Of a DNA stretch of 64,000 nt, positions 42,866 through 51,785 are shown one piece after another. The notes under the pieces were generated by a model. It saw only the letters and a program-made list of their open reading frames with translations. It had not been told where the DNA came from and searched no databases. This stretch comes from Pseudopedobacter sp037968815 (lineage in GTDB: Bacteria > Bacteroidota > Bacteroidia > Sphingobacteriales > Sphingobacteriaceae): NCBI GenBank assembly GCA_037968815.1, contig JBBKWF010000021.1:124001-188000 (forward strand), given 5' to 3'. The position numbers and the translations under genes are program-made. Positions within the stretch are counted from its first letter, which is position 1. Each line of letters starts with the position of its first letter.

Positions 42866-44023
42866 ATGAATAAAAAACTCAAACTTGGAATGATAGGTGG
42901 TGGTAAAGGTGCTTTTATTGGCGCTTTACACCGTATTGCTTCCCGCTTAGACGATGAATATACTTTGGTATGCGGTGCATTTAGTAGCAATGCAGAAAAA
43001 TCTAAAGAAAGTGGGAAAAGCTTAGGCTTAGATGCACAACGGATATATGCTTCTTATAATGAGCTTTTTGAAAAAGAAAAGAATCTGCCAGCTAATGAGC
43101 GTATGGAAGTGGTAAGTATTGTTACTCCAAATCACCTACATTTTGAGCCTGCAAAACTTGCGTTAGAAAATGGCTTTCATGTAATTTTAGATAAGCCAAT
43201 TACCTTTTCTTTAGCAGAAGCAAAACAACTTCAAGAAATTTTAGTTAAAAGTGGGAAATCACTGATGCTTACTCATACCTATACTGGTTACCCGATGGTG
43301 AAAGAAGCTAAGCATTTGCTAGCAAAAGGGATTATAGGTAAAATCAGAAAAGTTTATGTTGAATATCCACAAGGTTGGTTAAGTCAAAACCTAGAAAGTG
43401 GTGATAATAAACAGGCCGCTTGGCGAACCGACCCTAGTAAAAGTGGAATTGCTGGTGCAATGGGAGATATAGGAACTCATGCATTTAACCTAGCTGAATA
43501 TGTAACGGGTTTGCAAGCCACACAGATTTGTGCCGATATAAACACCGTTGTTGAAAACAGAAGGTTAGATGATGATGGATCGGTTCTAATGAAATTTAAT
43601 AATGGTGCAAGTGGCGTTTTAATGGCTACACAAATTGCAGCAGGTGAAGAAAACAATGTAAAAATTAGAGTTTACGGAGATAAAGGCGGGATAGTTTGGC
43701 AACAAGAAGATCAAAACACTTTACAAGTGAGATTGATTGATCAACCTACTCAAATTTACCGAGCCGGAACAGGTTACCTAAGCGATATCGCAACACAAAA
43801 CTGTAGAACGCCTGCTGGTCACCCCGAGGGTTACTTAGAAGCTTTTGCCAACTTATACAGAAACTTTGCTTTGTACTTAAAAGCTTCAGAAAAAGAAAGA
43901 AATGAGCAAATAGCAATATCCGATTTTCCAGGGATTGAAGATGGTATACGCGGAATGGCGTTTATAGAAAACGTAATTAACTCGGGTAAATCTGAAACTA
44001 AATGGACAACGTTTAAAATTTAA
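42866..44023 (+). CDS. Gfo/Idh/MocA-family oxidoreductase
   Basis: A 385-residue NAD(P)-dependent dehydrogenase. The Rossmann fold begins KLGMIGGGKGAFIGALHR; VSIVTPNHLHFEPAKLAL and ILDKPITFSLAEAKQL (with the catalytic-type Lys of the EKP-like motif) follow, then the C-terminal sheet domain (GAMGDIGTHAFNLAEYVTG with the conserved His). The substrate is probably a sugar or inositol. It is in an operon with the next gene, a TIM-barrel isomerase/epimerase (3-nt gap), a pair often found together in sugar or polyol degradation. Confidence 0.92.
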   Translation: MNKKLKLGMIGGGKGAFIGALHRIASRLDDEYTLVCGAFSSNAEKSKESGKSLGLDAQRIYASYNELFEKEKNLPANERMEVVSIVTPNHLHFEPAKLALENGFHVILDKPITFSLAEAKQLQEILVKSGKSLMLTHTYTGYPMVKEAKHLLAKGIIGKIRKVYVEYPQGWLSQNLESGDNKQAAWRTDPSKSGIAGAMGDIGTHAFNLAEYVTGLQATQICADINTVVENRRLDDDGSVLMKFNNGASGVLMATQIAAGEENNVKIRVYGDKGGIVWQQEDQNTLQVRLIDQPTQIYRAGTGYLSDIATQNCRTPAGHPEGYLEAFANLYRNFALYLKASEKERNEQIAISDFPGIEDGIRGMAFIENVINSGKSETKWTTFKI

Positions 44024-44026
44024 GAA

Positions 44027-45082
44027 ATGGCAACAACTATTAAAGGACCTGCAATTTTTATTGCTCAATTTATTGGTGATGAAGCACCATTTAACAACTT
44101 AAAAGATATTTGTGTTTGGGCAGCTAACTTAGGTTACAAAGCCGTACAGTTACCTACACATGATCTGCGATTTTTAGATCTAAAAAAAGCTGCAGAAAGT
44201 AAAGCTTATGCCGATGAAATAAAAGGCATTGTAAAAGAAGCAGGTTTAGAAATATCTGAACTATCTACCCATATACAAGGACAGTTAGTAGCCGTAAACC
44301 CTGCATTTGATGAGCTTTTTGATGGCTTTGCACCAGAAGAAGTTCGTAAAAACCCTAAAGCCAGAACAGCATGGGCAATACAGCAGTTAAAATATGCTGC
44401 TCAAGCCTCAAAAAACTTAGACTTAAAAGCCTCAGTAACTTTTAGTGGCTCTTTAATGTGGCATACTGTTTACCCTTGGCCACAAAGACCTGCCGGTTTG
44501 GTAGAAGATGCTTTTAAAGAATTAGCTAAACGTTGGAAACCAATTTTAGATGTTTATGATGAATGCGATGTAGATCTTTGTTATGAGTTACACGCAGGAG
44601 AGGATCTTCATGACGGTGTTACTTTTGATAGATTTTTAGATGATGTAGACCAACACCCTAGAGCTTGTTTGCTTTATGATCCTTCGCATTTTGTGTTGCA
44701 ATGTTTAGATTATTTGGCCTTTATTGATATTTACCATGAACGTATAAAAATGTTCCACGTTAAGGATGCCGAATTTAATCCAAATGGTAGACAAGGTGTT
44801 TATGGTGGTTACCAAGACTGGGTTGACCGGGCTGGTAGGTTCCGTTCGCTTGGTGATGGACAGGTTGATTTTAAGTCTATCTTCAGTAAAATGGCACAAT
44901 ATGACTTTAGTGGTTGGGCTGTTTTAGAGTGGGAATGCGCTATAAAACACTGGGAAGACGGAGCAAAAGAAGGTTCCGAATTTATTAGAGATCACATCAT
45001 CAGAGTTACCGATCGAACATTTGATGACTTTGTAGCCGTAGGGAAAGACGATAGTTTAAATAAGAAGATTTTAGGGCTTTAG
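44027..45082 (+). CDS. Sugar phosphate isomerase/epimerase-like TIM-barrel protein
   Basis: A 351-residue protein of the xylose-isomerase/AP-endonuclease-2 superfamily. Metal-binding positions are suggested by ELHAGEDLHDGVTFD, YDPSHFVLQCLDY, MFHVKDAEFNPNG and LEWECAIKHWEDGA. Such enzymes isomerise or epimerise sugars or inositols with a divalent metal. It begins 3 nt after the oxidoreductase gene, so both should act on the same compound. The substrate cannot be named. Confidence 0.9.
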   Translation: MATTIKGPAIFIAQFIGDEAPFNNLKDICVWAANLGYKAVQLPTHDLRFLDLKKAAESKAYADEIKGIVKEAGLEISELSTHIQGQLVAVNPAFDELFDGFAPEEVRKNPKARTAWAIQQLKYAAQASKNLDLKASVTFSGSLMWHTVYPWPQRPAGLVEDAFKELAKRWKPILDVYDECDVDLCYELHAGEDLHDGVTFDRFLDDVDQHPRACLLYDPSHFVLQCLDYLAFIDIYHERIKMFHVKDAEFNPNGRQGVYGGYQDWVDRAGRFRSLGDGQVDFKSIFSKMAQYDFSGWAVLEWECAIKHWEDGAKEGSEFIRDHIIRVTDRTFDDFVAVGKDDSLNKKILGL

Positions 45083-45155
45083 AGAGGGCTAAAGCGATTC
45101 TCTCTAATAGAGATAGGAGGGCGTTCTTGGTCGAAACTAAGATTAGTAGCATAAA

Positions 45156-45192
45156 AAAAAGTCATTGTGGGCTTAAACCCACAATGACTTTT
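45156..45192. terminator. Strong bidirectional terminator
   Basis: GTCATTGTGGG (45161-45171) pairs perfectly with CCCACAATGAC (45178-45188), extended by A and T runs. It stops the isomerase operon and the convergent lipoprotein gene. Confidence 0.92.
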
Positions 45193-45210
45193 ACTATAAT
45201 AATCTAAATT

Positions 45211-46020
45211 TTATTGTGTTAAGGTAACGCTTCTTTCTACAGAAGTATTGTCTCCAGTTAATTCTTTTCCTTCCGCGTCAAGCAAAGTTATTTTAAGATT
45301 TAAATCTCCCATCGGAGCATTTTTTATAAAATATGGTTGCCATTTGTCAACGGTAAATGTAGTATCGGCCACATCAACTTTTACTTTATAAGCATCAGCT
45401 GCAAGAGCTGCATTTTTCACGTAAAAATCTAAAAGTACGTTTTGGGTGTCTTTACCCGCATACTCGCCTTTTGGTCTGCTGTAAAATAACATTGGTTCTT
45501 TTACGCTTTCCATTTCTACATAATTTCCGTCTTTATCTATTTTAAAGTGTACCAAAACAGAAGCTTCAGGAGATTTTACTGATAAATGGTAAGAGCGTGA
45601 TAAGAAAGTTAATAAATAATGCTCAGAATTTACAGGCAAAGTAACCGTGTTTTCTGGTTTGTATAAAGCTTGGTAAGGTTTGTTATCCATTATAAAATGG
45701 ATGTGTTGACCTTTGTCTGAGTTTGCACATTCGCCAGAGTGGTTGTCCATTGTTTGTTTAGTTAACTCGTAGTTTGCTACATTAAATGTGTACATCAACT
45801 TTACCGAATCTGTACCAACTTTCTCTGTTTTAACATCCGCTATAGTCAATTTTGCATTCGGGAATTCGTCGGCCTCAACTAAAGGCTCAATACTCATTGC
45901 AGTTTGTGCTACACTGTCTTGTGTGTCTGCAGAATTTTTACCGTCTTGATTACAAGCGCTTAAACTTGCTAAAGCAATTAAGCCAGAAAATAAAAACGGA
46001 GAACTAAATTTTAAATTCAT
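45211..46020 (-). CDS. Lipoprotein of unknown function
   Basis: A 269-residue predicted lipoprotein (lipobox LSAC, Cys23) with a polar linker and a mature domain of mainly beta character. It contains a His-rich GQHIHFIMDNKPYQALY segment and a single cysteine in HSGECANSDKG. The C-terminal third (KVDVADTTFTVDKWQPYFI, LNLKITLLDAEGKELTG) looks like an immunoglobulin-like sandwich. I do not recognise a named family with confidence. It is monocistronic, convergent with the isomerase operon. Confidence 0.75.
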   Translation of the reverse strand: MNLKFSSPFLFSGLIALASLSACNQDGKNSADTQDSVAQTAMSIEPLVEADEFPNAKLTIADVKTEKVGTDSVKLMYTFNVANYELTKQTMDNHSGECANSDKGQHIHFIMDNKPYQALYKPENTVTLPVNSEHYLLTFLSRSYHLSVKSPEASVLVHFKIDKDGNYVEMESVKEPMLFYSRPKGEYAGKDTQNVLLDFYVKNAALAADAYKVKVDVADTTFTVDKWQPYFIKNAPMGDLNLKITLLDAEGKELTGDNTSVERSVTLTQ

Positions 46021-46113
46021 GATTTCTAAATTTATTTTGTTAAAGATTTAAAATTACTGATTATGATTGGTTTTGGGGCAAAAATTAAGCCATTGATTTA
46101 GTGAAAAGAATTT

Positions 46114-46168
46114 AAGAGTAAAGACCAAGAGTTAAGAACCAAGATATAAGAATCAAGAATCAAGACTG
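46114..46168 (+). repeat. Heptanucleotide tandem repeat (AAGANNN)
   Basis: About eight consecutive units share AAGA at the start: AAGAGTA, AAGACC, AAGAGTT, AAGAACC, AAGATAT, AAGAATC, AAGAATC, AAGACTG. All but one are 7 nt. It lies in the 327-nt gap between the lipoprotein and M16 genes; the rest of that gap holds a CAGAGGAC repeat and the M16 promoter box. Confidence 0.75.
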
Positions 46169-46195
46169 ATTTTTCAAATTTGTAAACACCACTCA

Positions 46196-46224
46196 ATTCT
46201 GTGAACTCCGTGTCCTCTGAGGTT
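46196..46224 (-). repeat. CAGAGGAC-type short dispersed repeat, second copy
   Basis: Read on the minus strand this begins AACCTCAGAGGACACGGAG and matches 3488-3515 at about 23 of 28 positions. It is probably a decayed dispersed element. Confidence 0.5.
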
Positions 46225-46330
46225 GAAAATCATTCACAAACTATAAGCTATCAATCTCCTAGTTTTGCCATCTTTTAATCACATCCAATACACCTTACCC
46301 AAACTCCGCTTTCATAGCAATTTAAAAACT

Positions 46331-46338
46331 TATCTTTG
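46331..46338 (+). promoter_or_regulatory. -7 box of the M16 protease gene
   Basis: TATCTTTG fits TAnnTTTG and ends 9 nt before the ATG at 46348, so the leader would be only a few bases. No matching TTG was seen. Confidence 0.5.
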
Positions 46339-46347
46339 CCAACATAA

Positions 46348-47586
46348 ATGAGAGACCATCAAATTATAACCCTTAAAAACGGCATTCGCGTACTACTGAA
46401 GCCTGTAAAGTCACAAATTGCGCATTGCTGTTTAATTATAAATGCGGGTTCGCGTGATGAAGAAGTTGGTGAACCTGGATTGGCTCATTTTATTGAGCAT
46501 TTACTATTTAAAGAAACCGAAAAGCGCAATACCAATCAAATTTTAAATCGTTTAGAGATTGTTGGAGGTGATTTAAACGCCTATACCACCAAAGAATATA
46601 CTTGCCTACAAGCATCCTTTTTAAAACCGCATTTAGAGCGAGCGATGGAGCTTTTGCAGGATATCGCCTTTTTTTCCACCTTCCCTAAAGAGGAGATGGA
46701 AAAAGAAAAAGAAGTGATTTTAGATGAAATTTTAAGCTACGAAGACCAACCCGAAGAAGCTATAAATGATGACTTTGAATCGATGTTGTTTAGTGGGCAT
46801 ACCATGGGCGAAAATATTTTAGGTACACCAAAATCTGTTAAAGCATTTGAAAAAAAGCATCTGGTAGACTTTATCGCTAAAAACTATAATACCCACGAGA
46901 TTATTTTTGCAGTTTCTGGCTCGTACACTTTAACCAAAATTGAAAAACTGGTTGATAAATATTTCGGAATCATCCCTGAAAACACCACTGTTAAAATAAG
47001 AACTGCCCCAATAGAGAGTGTCGCTCAAAATAAAAATGTAATTAAGCCTATTAATCAATCGCATTGTATGTTGGGTTCAACCGCATACAGCATACATCAC
47101 CAGCATAAACCTGGGTTATTACTGCTTAATAATTTATTAGGCGGTACAGGGATGAGCTCTCGTTTAAACTTAGAAATCCGCGAAAAGCATGGCATTGCTT
47201 ACACCATTGAGTCTAGCTATACGCCATTAACTGATACCGGACTTTTTTCTATTTATTTTGGTACAGATGCTGAAAAAGTAGAGAAAGCTTTAGGCTTGAT
47301 TGATAAGGAGCTAAAAAAAGTTAAAGAAAATAAGCTAGGGAAAATTCAGCTATCACAAGCTAAAAAAAGGTTTATTGGGCAAATTGCTTTAGGCGAAGAA
47401 AACCGGATGGGCGTTTTAATATCCATGGCAAAAAGTTTGTTGGATTATGATAAGATAGATTCTTTAAAAGAGATTTACGCCAAAATAAACCAAGTAAGTG
47501 CCGAAGAACTGATTACTATTGCAAATCATGTGTTTAATAAAGATAGTTTGAGTCTACTGCTTTACAGTCCCGAAGAAAATAATTAA
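46348..47586 (+). CDS. M16-family zinc peptidase, cytoplasmic type
   Basis: A 412-residue M16 (pitrilysin-like) protease with one N-terminal catalytic unit and one C-terminal inactive unit. The inverted zinc motif is His47-Phe-Ile-Glu50-His51 in LAHFIEHLLFKETEKR, and Glu of the downstream KEVILDEILSYED segment should be the third ligand. There is no signal peptide, unlike the second M16 protein at 48178. Members of this size (YmxG-like) degrade peptides. It is followed 5 nt later by hpt, so the two are probably co-transcribed. Confidence 0.92.
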   Translation: MRDHQIITLKNGIRVLLKPVKSQIAHCCLIINAGSRDEEVGEPGLAHFIEHLLFKETEKRNTNQILNRLEIVGGDLNAYTTKEYTCLQASFLKPHLERAMELLQDIAFFSTFPKEEMEKEKEVILDEILSYEDQPEEAINDDFESMLFSGHTMGENILGTPKSVKAFEKKHLVDFIAKNYNTHEIIFAVSGSYTLTKIEKLVDKYFGIIPENTTVKIRTAPIESVAQNKNVIKPINQSHCMLGSTAYSIHHQHKPGLLLLNNLLGGTGMSSRLNLEIREKHGIAYTIESSYTPLTDTGLFSIYFGTDAEKVEKALGLIDKELKKVKENKLGKIQLSQAKKRFIGQIALGEENRMGVLISMAKSLLDYDKIDSLKEIYAKINQVSAEELITIANHVFNKDSLSLLLYSPEENN

Positions 47587-47591
47587 CACCC

Positions 47592-48137
47592 ATGAATATC
47601 ACCATAAAAGACAAGGTTTTTGAGCCACTAGTAGAGTATTGTATGATTGAAAAACGTACTCGACTGATTGGTATTGAGATTAATATGGAATACGAAAATC
47701 GTGTACCTGTTTTTTTGGGTGTGCTGAACGGTTCGTTTATGTTTATGGCAGATTTGATGAAAGAAATTCATATTTCCTGCGAAACTACTTTTGTTAAACT
47801 GGCATCGTACCACGGCGGTTTAAAAACTTCAGGAAGTATTACCGAGGAGTTGAGCATTGCCATGGATTTAGAAAACCGGGATGTTATTATTGTAGAGGAT
47901 ATAATTGACAGCGGTAAAACGCTGGATTACCTATTAAAACAGGTAAAAGCTTTAAAGCCGGCGAGTATTAAAATTGCAACCTTATTGCTAAAACCCGATG
48001 CATTGGAAGTTGATTTAGGCGAGATCAACTATGTAGGTTTTGAAATTTCAAATGAATTTGTGGTTGGTTACGGGTTAGATTACGATGGTTTAGGTCGTAA
48101 CTTAACGGATATTTACCGATTGTGTGAAAGCGAATAA
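47592..48137 (+). CDS. hpt: Hypoxanthine phosphoribosyltransferase
   Basis: Hpt salvages hypoxanthine and guanine to IMP and GMP with PRPP. The 181-residue protein has the PRPP-binding loop VIIVEDIIDSGKTLDYLL (Glu102-Asp103), the GVLNGSFMFMADLM loop near the N-terminus, a flexible KLASYHGGLKTSG loop, and YVGFEISNEFVVGYGLDY with the base-contacting residues. It shares a transcript with the M16 gene upstream. Confidence 0.95.
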   Translation: MNITIKDKVFEPLVEYCMIEKRTRLIGIEINMEYENRVPVFLGVLNGSFMFMADLMKEIHISCETTFVKLASYHGGLKTSGSITEELSIAMDLENRDVIIVEDIIDSGKTLDYLLKQVKALKPASIKIATLLLKPDALEVDLGEINYVGFEISNEFVVGYGLDYDGLGRNLTDIYRLCESE

Positions 48138-48164
48138 GCATACGATTTTTTAAAAATCGTATGC
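48138..48164. terminator. Hairpin between convergent hpt and M16 genes
   Basis: GCATACGATTTTT pairs with AAAAATCGTATGC with almost no loop beyond the A/T centre. It starts right after the hpt stop codon and lies 13 nt from the stop of the convergent gene. Confidence 0.75.
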
Positions 48165-48177
48165 TTAACTAACCTTT

Positions 48178-51009
48178 CTATTTTTTCTCAGGCAATAAAA
48201 TCAGCTTAATAAAATTATTGTTATTTAAATATTTACTTGCTGTTGTTTTAGTGCTGGTATTAGTTACCTCGCTAAGGGTTTGGGTATAAGTTAATATCTT
48301 TTTAGGGTCTTCACTATCAGTATAGCTATTCTGTAAATAACCTAACCAAAAACCATTTTCACGCAACTGTAGTTCTAACTGGCGCACTTCTTCTGCTTTA
48401 AATTTTTGAATATCATCTGCAGAAGCACCATCTTTTTGAAGTTGATTTACTTCATCTATCGCTGCTGCAATTAGCTTATCTACGTTTGCAGATGAACAGC
48501 TGAAAGAAATACTTACGCTATAATTTGGCTTCGGTTCGTTATTGTAACTCACATTTACTCGCGGACTATAAACTCCACTTTCTTTTTCTCTCAAGCGCTC
48601 TAAAATTTTGATTTCCAAAATCGCTTTTAAAGCATCTAATTGTAGGTTTTCTTTATCCGAATAATTGTAGTTGCCGTGGTAAACTAAAGATACGTTTGCT
48701 TTGTCCTCTAAACCTTTATAAACTTTTTTGGTAATGTCACCAGAAAGCGGTTCTAAGCCTAAATCTTTAAACGTTTCTTTATCGCCATTTGATGGTAAAC
48801 TACCCAAATAGGTAGCAAGTAAAGGCTTTATTTCTTCCGTTTTAAAATTACCTACAAAGGTAAAAGTGAAATCACTAGCGTTGGCAAAACGTTGTTTATA
48901 AAAGGCGATTGCTTTATCTAAATTAATCTCACTAAGTTCTGGAATTGTAATTTGTTGTGCTCGCTTTTTATAGCTGTTTAAAACTGCGATTGCAGTGTCC
49001 TGGAAAACGGCACTTGGCTGCGTTAAACGATTACTTAAAACCGTTTGCATACTCTCTATCTGTGTTTTTAAAACACTTTCGTCTTTTCGTGGCGCAGTAA
49101 AGTATAAATGAGCCAACTGTAAAGCAGTTTCTAAATCTTTAGGACTACTTGAACCTCTGATGCCTTCGCTATAAGTACCAATATAAGGACTTACACTTGC
49201 AACTTTTCCCGTCAAAAGTTTTCCTAGTTGGCTTTCGTTAAAGTCTGCAATACCAGACTCACTCACCAATTGATCAGCCATCTGCGCCGAACGGAAATTC
49301 TCATCAGAAGCTAAAGAAGTACCGCCTTTGCTACTTGCAGTAAATAGGACTTGGTCGTTTTTAAAATCGGTAGGTTTTAAAATTATTTTTACACCGTTAG
49401 AAAAAGTAAGCTCTGTAACTCCAATTTCATCCACCTTTTTCTCGCTAATTATTGTCCCGGCTTGTGGCTTGTTTGCCATTAAAGGTTTGTCAACCACGTT
49501 GTCAATGTAAGGCTGTACGTTTTCCCCAGCGGTTTTAATCCAAGTTAGGTAAGTTGCTTCATCCGGTAGGTTCTCTTTTTCTTTCTCCGGAGCTTGAATA
49601 ATGGCGATCATATTATTCTCCGTAACAAAGGTTGAAGCCAGTTTATTAATTTCCTCCACGGAAATACTGCTCAGGTTTTTAGTGTAGAAATCATGAGTGT
49701 AATCAATACTAGGTATCGCTTGACCTTTCAAAAAAGCATCCACATATTTTTGAACAAATACAGCTGATTTAGTTTTGTCTTTTTCTGCAAATTGTTTTTC
49801 GATAGCGGTTTGTAAGTTAGTTTTTGCCCGCTCCAATTCTGTGGCGGTAAAACCGTATTTCTTCATCCTTACGTTTTCAGTAATTACGGATTTAATTGCA
49901 GCTTCCAAACCTTTCGCGTCTTTAGAAACAGCAACGCTGTTAAAAGCATCTAAATTGACTAAACCACCTTGAAAAGAACCATAATTGCTTTGGGCAAACA
50001 CAAACGGAGCGTTCCCTTTTTGTACAATTTCGGTTAACCTATTGCTCAACATGGTGTTAATTAAGTTGGTTAAAATCTTGTTTTTTAAGTCTGCTTCATT
50101 GTTCTCAACTACTTCTGGATGCTTGTAGGTAATTGCTGCAACATTATAAGGAAACTCTGGGTCGGTAACTATTTTTACCAAAGGTTCGGTGTTGTCTGGG
50201 ATGCCGTAAGCTTCTCTTTTTCTTTCGTTATCCGGATTGTTTAAGTCAGAGAAATTATCTTTAATCAACTGCTCAACTTTTACAACATCAAAGTCGCCAA
50301 CGGCAATCACCGCTTGTAAATTTGGACGGTACCAATCTTTATAAAACTGTTTAATGGTTTCGTATTTAAAATTGTTCAGGATATCCAATTTACCGATGGG
50401 TAATCTTTCTGCATATCTTGAGTTTGCCAATAAAAATGGTAGTAATTGTTTGCTCATCCGTTCCTGAGCATTTTTACCGCGTTGACGGTCTTCTTCTACA
50501 ATTACTCCACGCTCTTGATCAATTTCCTTGTCGTCGAAACTTACATAACCAGCCCAGTTTGCTAAAATATCGAAGCCTTTTTCAAAAACAACAGTGCTAT
50601 CTGTGGGTAAAGGCAATTGATAAACTGTTTGGTTAAAACCCGTATAAGCATTTAAATCTGCACCGAAACGTACACCTGCTTTTTGCAGGTAGCTAATCAA
50701 TTCATTTTTAGGGAAATCACGTGTTCCGTTAAAAGCCATGTGCTCGGTAAAATGCGCCAAACCTTGTTGGTCGTCGTTTTCTACAATAGAACCAACTTTA
50801 TTTACCAAGTAAAGCTCTGCTCGGTTTTTTGGCTCCACATTTTTACGGATGTAATAAGTTAAACCGTTTGGCAGTGTGCCAATAATAACGCTACTGTCTT
50901 TTGGAATTGGAACGTTTGCGGTATCGGTGCTTTGTTGATTCACCTTTGGGCTACAAGCTAATATAAACACCGAGATGATGGTGGCGAGTGTTAAACCTGA
51001 TATTTTCAT
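48178..51009 (-). CDS. M16-family zinc peptidase, lipoprotein, two-unit
   Basis: A 943-residue exported insulinase-family protease. A short signal ends in the lipobox FILAC (Cys19). The active unit carries the zinc motif His86-Phe-Thr-Glu89-His90 in LAHFTEHMAFNGTRDF with VIVEEDRQRGKNAQERM downstream; the C-terminal half (from about 510, ELTFSNGVKIILKP) repeats the fold without the motif and completes the clam-shell. It is probably periplasmic or surface attached and degrades peptides. It follows the NadR-kinase-like gene on the same strand after 42 nt. Confidence 0.92.
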   Translation of the reverse strand: MKISGLTLATIISVFILACSPKVNQQSTDTANVPIPKDSSVIIGTLPNGLTYYIRKNVEPKNRAELYLVNKVGSIVENDDQQGLAHFTEHMAFNGTRDFPKNELISYLQKAGVRFGADLNAYTGFNQTVYQLPLPTDSTVVFEKGFDILANWAGYVSFDDKEIDQERGVIVEEDRQRGKNAQERMSKQLLPFLLANSRYAERLPIGKLDILNNFKYETIKQFYKDWYRPNLQAVIAVGDFDVVKVEQLIKDNFSDLNNPDNERKREAYGIPDNTEPLVKIVTDPEFPYNVAAITYKHPEVVENNEADLKNKILTNLINTMLSNRLTEIVQKGNAPFVFAQSNYGSFQGGLVNLDAFNSVAVSKDAKGLEAAIKSVITENVRMKKYGFTATELERAKTNLQTAIEKQFAEKDKTKSAVFVQKYVDAFLKGQAIPSIDYTHDFYTKNLSSISVEEINKLASTFVTENNMIAIIQAPEKEKENLPDEATYLTWIKTAGENVQPYIDNVVDKPLMANKPQAGTIISEKKVDEIGVTELTFSNGVKIILKPTDFKNDQVLFTASSKGGTSLASDENFRSAQMADQLVSESGIADFNESQLGKLLTGKVASVSPYIGTYSEGIRGSSSPKDLETALQLAHLYFTAPRKDESVLKTQIESMQTVLSNRLTQPSAVFQDTAIAVLNSYKKRAQQITIPELSEINLDKAIAFYKQRFANASDFTFTFVGNFKTEEIKPLLATYLGSLPSNGDKETFKDLGLEPLSGDITKKVYKGLEDKANVSLVYHGNYNYSDKENLQLDALKAILEIKILERLREKESGVYSPRVNVSYNNEPKPNYSVSISFSCSSANVDKLIAAAIDEVNQLQKDGASADDIQKFKAEEVRQLELQLRENGFWLGYLQNSYTDSEDPKKILTYTQTLSEVTNTSTKTTASKYLNNNNFIKLILLPEKK

Positions 51010-51051
51010 ATTCTTTATGTTTTTTATTAAGAGTTGCTTTCAATCTATTTA

Positions 51052-51588
51052 TTACAAATCCGTTGATATTAAAAAATCATCTACGGCTTTTATTGCGTTC
51101 TCTATCCGGTCTTTTAAACCGCCGACTTCTGTATAAGAAGCATCTAGTGTTTGTAGTTCTTTGCGCCAAACATCCATAAAATAATCTCCACGACCTTTAA
51201 AGTTTCGCAAAGGATCATCCTGCCAAGGTAAGTCGTTTTTCAATAAAATATAAAAATCGTAAGGATGAGATTTTAGCTTATCTAAAACCGATTGTGGTGT
51301 TTTTCCAAAAAGCTCATCGCACCAAATTTTTACGGTTAAAATGGTGGTATCACAAATTAGCAAGTTGTTTTCAGATACACTTTCTACAGATTTTTCTAAA
51401 GCAAGCTGACCGTAAAACATGTTCAACTCATCTTGTAAAGTAGCTTCATGTTTTAGTTCTTCGCAATAAAACCTAGAATATTCTGGTACCCAATTGCTAT
51501 GGTAATGTTTTGCTAAAGCTTGAGATACGGTGGATTTCCCTGAAGATTCTGGGCCAACTATGGCTATTTTAATGAGTTTTTTGTTCAT
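51052..51588 (-). CDS. P-loop kinase resembling the NadR ribosylnicotinamide-kinase domain
   Basis: A 178-residue ATP-binding protein. The Walker A motif is IAIVGPESSGKSTVSQALA; LLICDTTILTVKIW supplies the Asp of a Walker B-like strand and the lid segment PWQDDPLRNFKGRGDYF matches the C-terminal kinase domain of NadR, which phosphorylates nicotinamide riboside. It lacks the NadR HTH and NMN-adenylyltransferase domains, so it is a stand-alone kinase. I start at 51588 (MNKKLIKIAIVG); an ATG two codons earlier is possible. No pnuC transporter lies nearby, so the substrate is inferred from homology only. Confidence 0.8.
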   Translation of the reverse strand: MNKKLIKIAIVGPESSGKSTVSQALAKHYHSNWVPEYSRFYCEELKHEATLQDELNMFYGQLALEKSVESVSENNLLICDTTILTVKIWCDELFGKTPQSVLDKLKSHPYDFYILLKNDLPWQDDPLRNFKGRGDYFMDVWRKELQTLDASYTEVGGLKDRIENAIKAVDDFLISTDL

Positions 51589-51645
51589 ATGCAATTAGCA
51601 ATAATACCTGCTTTGTTAAAATATGTATTGCTACCGGTTATGCTA

Positions 51646-51653
51646 CAAATATA
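51646..51653 (-). promoter_or_regulatory. -7 box of the NadR-like/M16 operon
   Basis: On the minus strand the sequence TATATTTG fits TAnnTTTG, about 57 nt before the start codon at 51588. No TTG was found at the usual distance. Confidence 0.4.
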
Positions 51654-51785
51654 ATGATAAGTAAACAGCCATAACTTATTTAAAAACAGTTAAAGTTTTA
51701 CAAAATAAAGCAATGAAATGTGGGCACACATTTAAATAAAAAATATAAAAGCATTTCTTTATTATTGTTTAATAATTCATAAACA

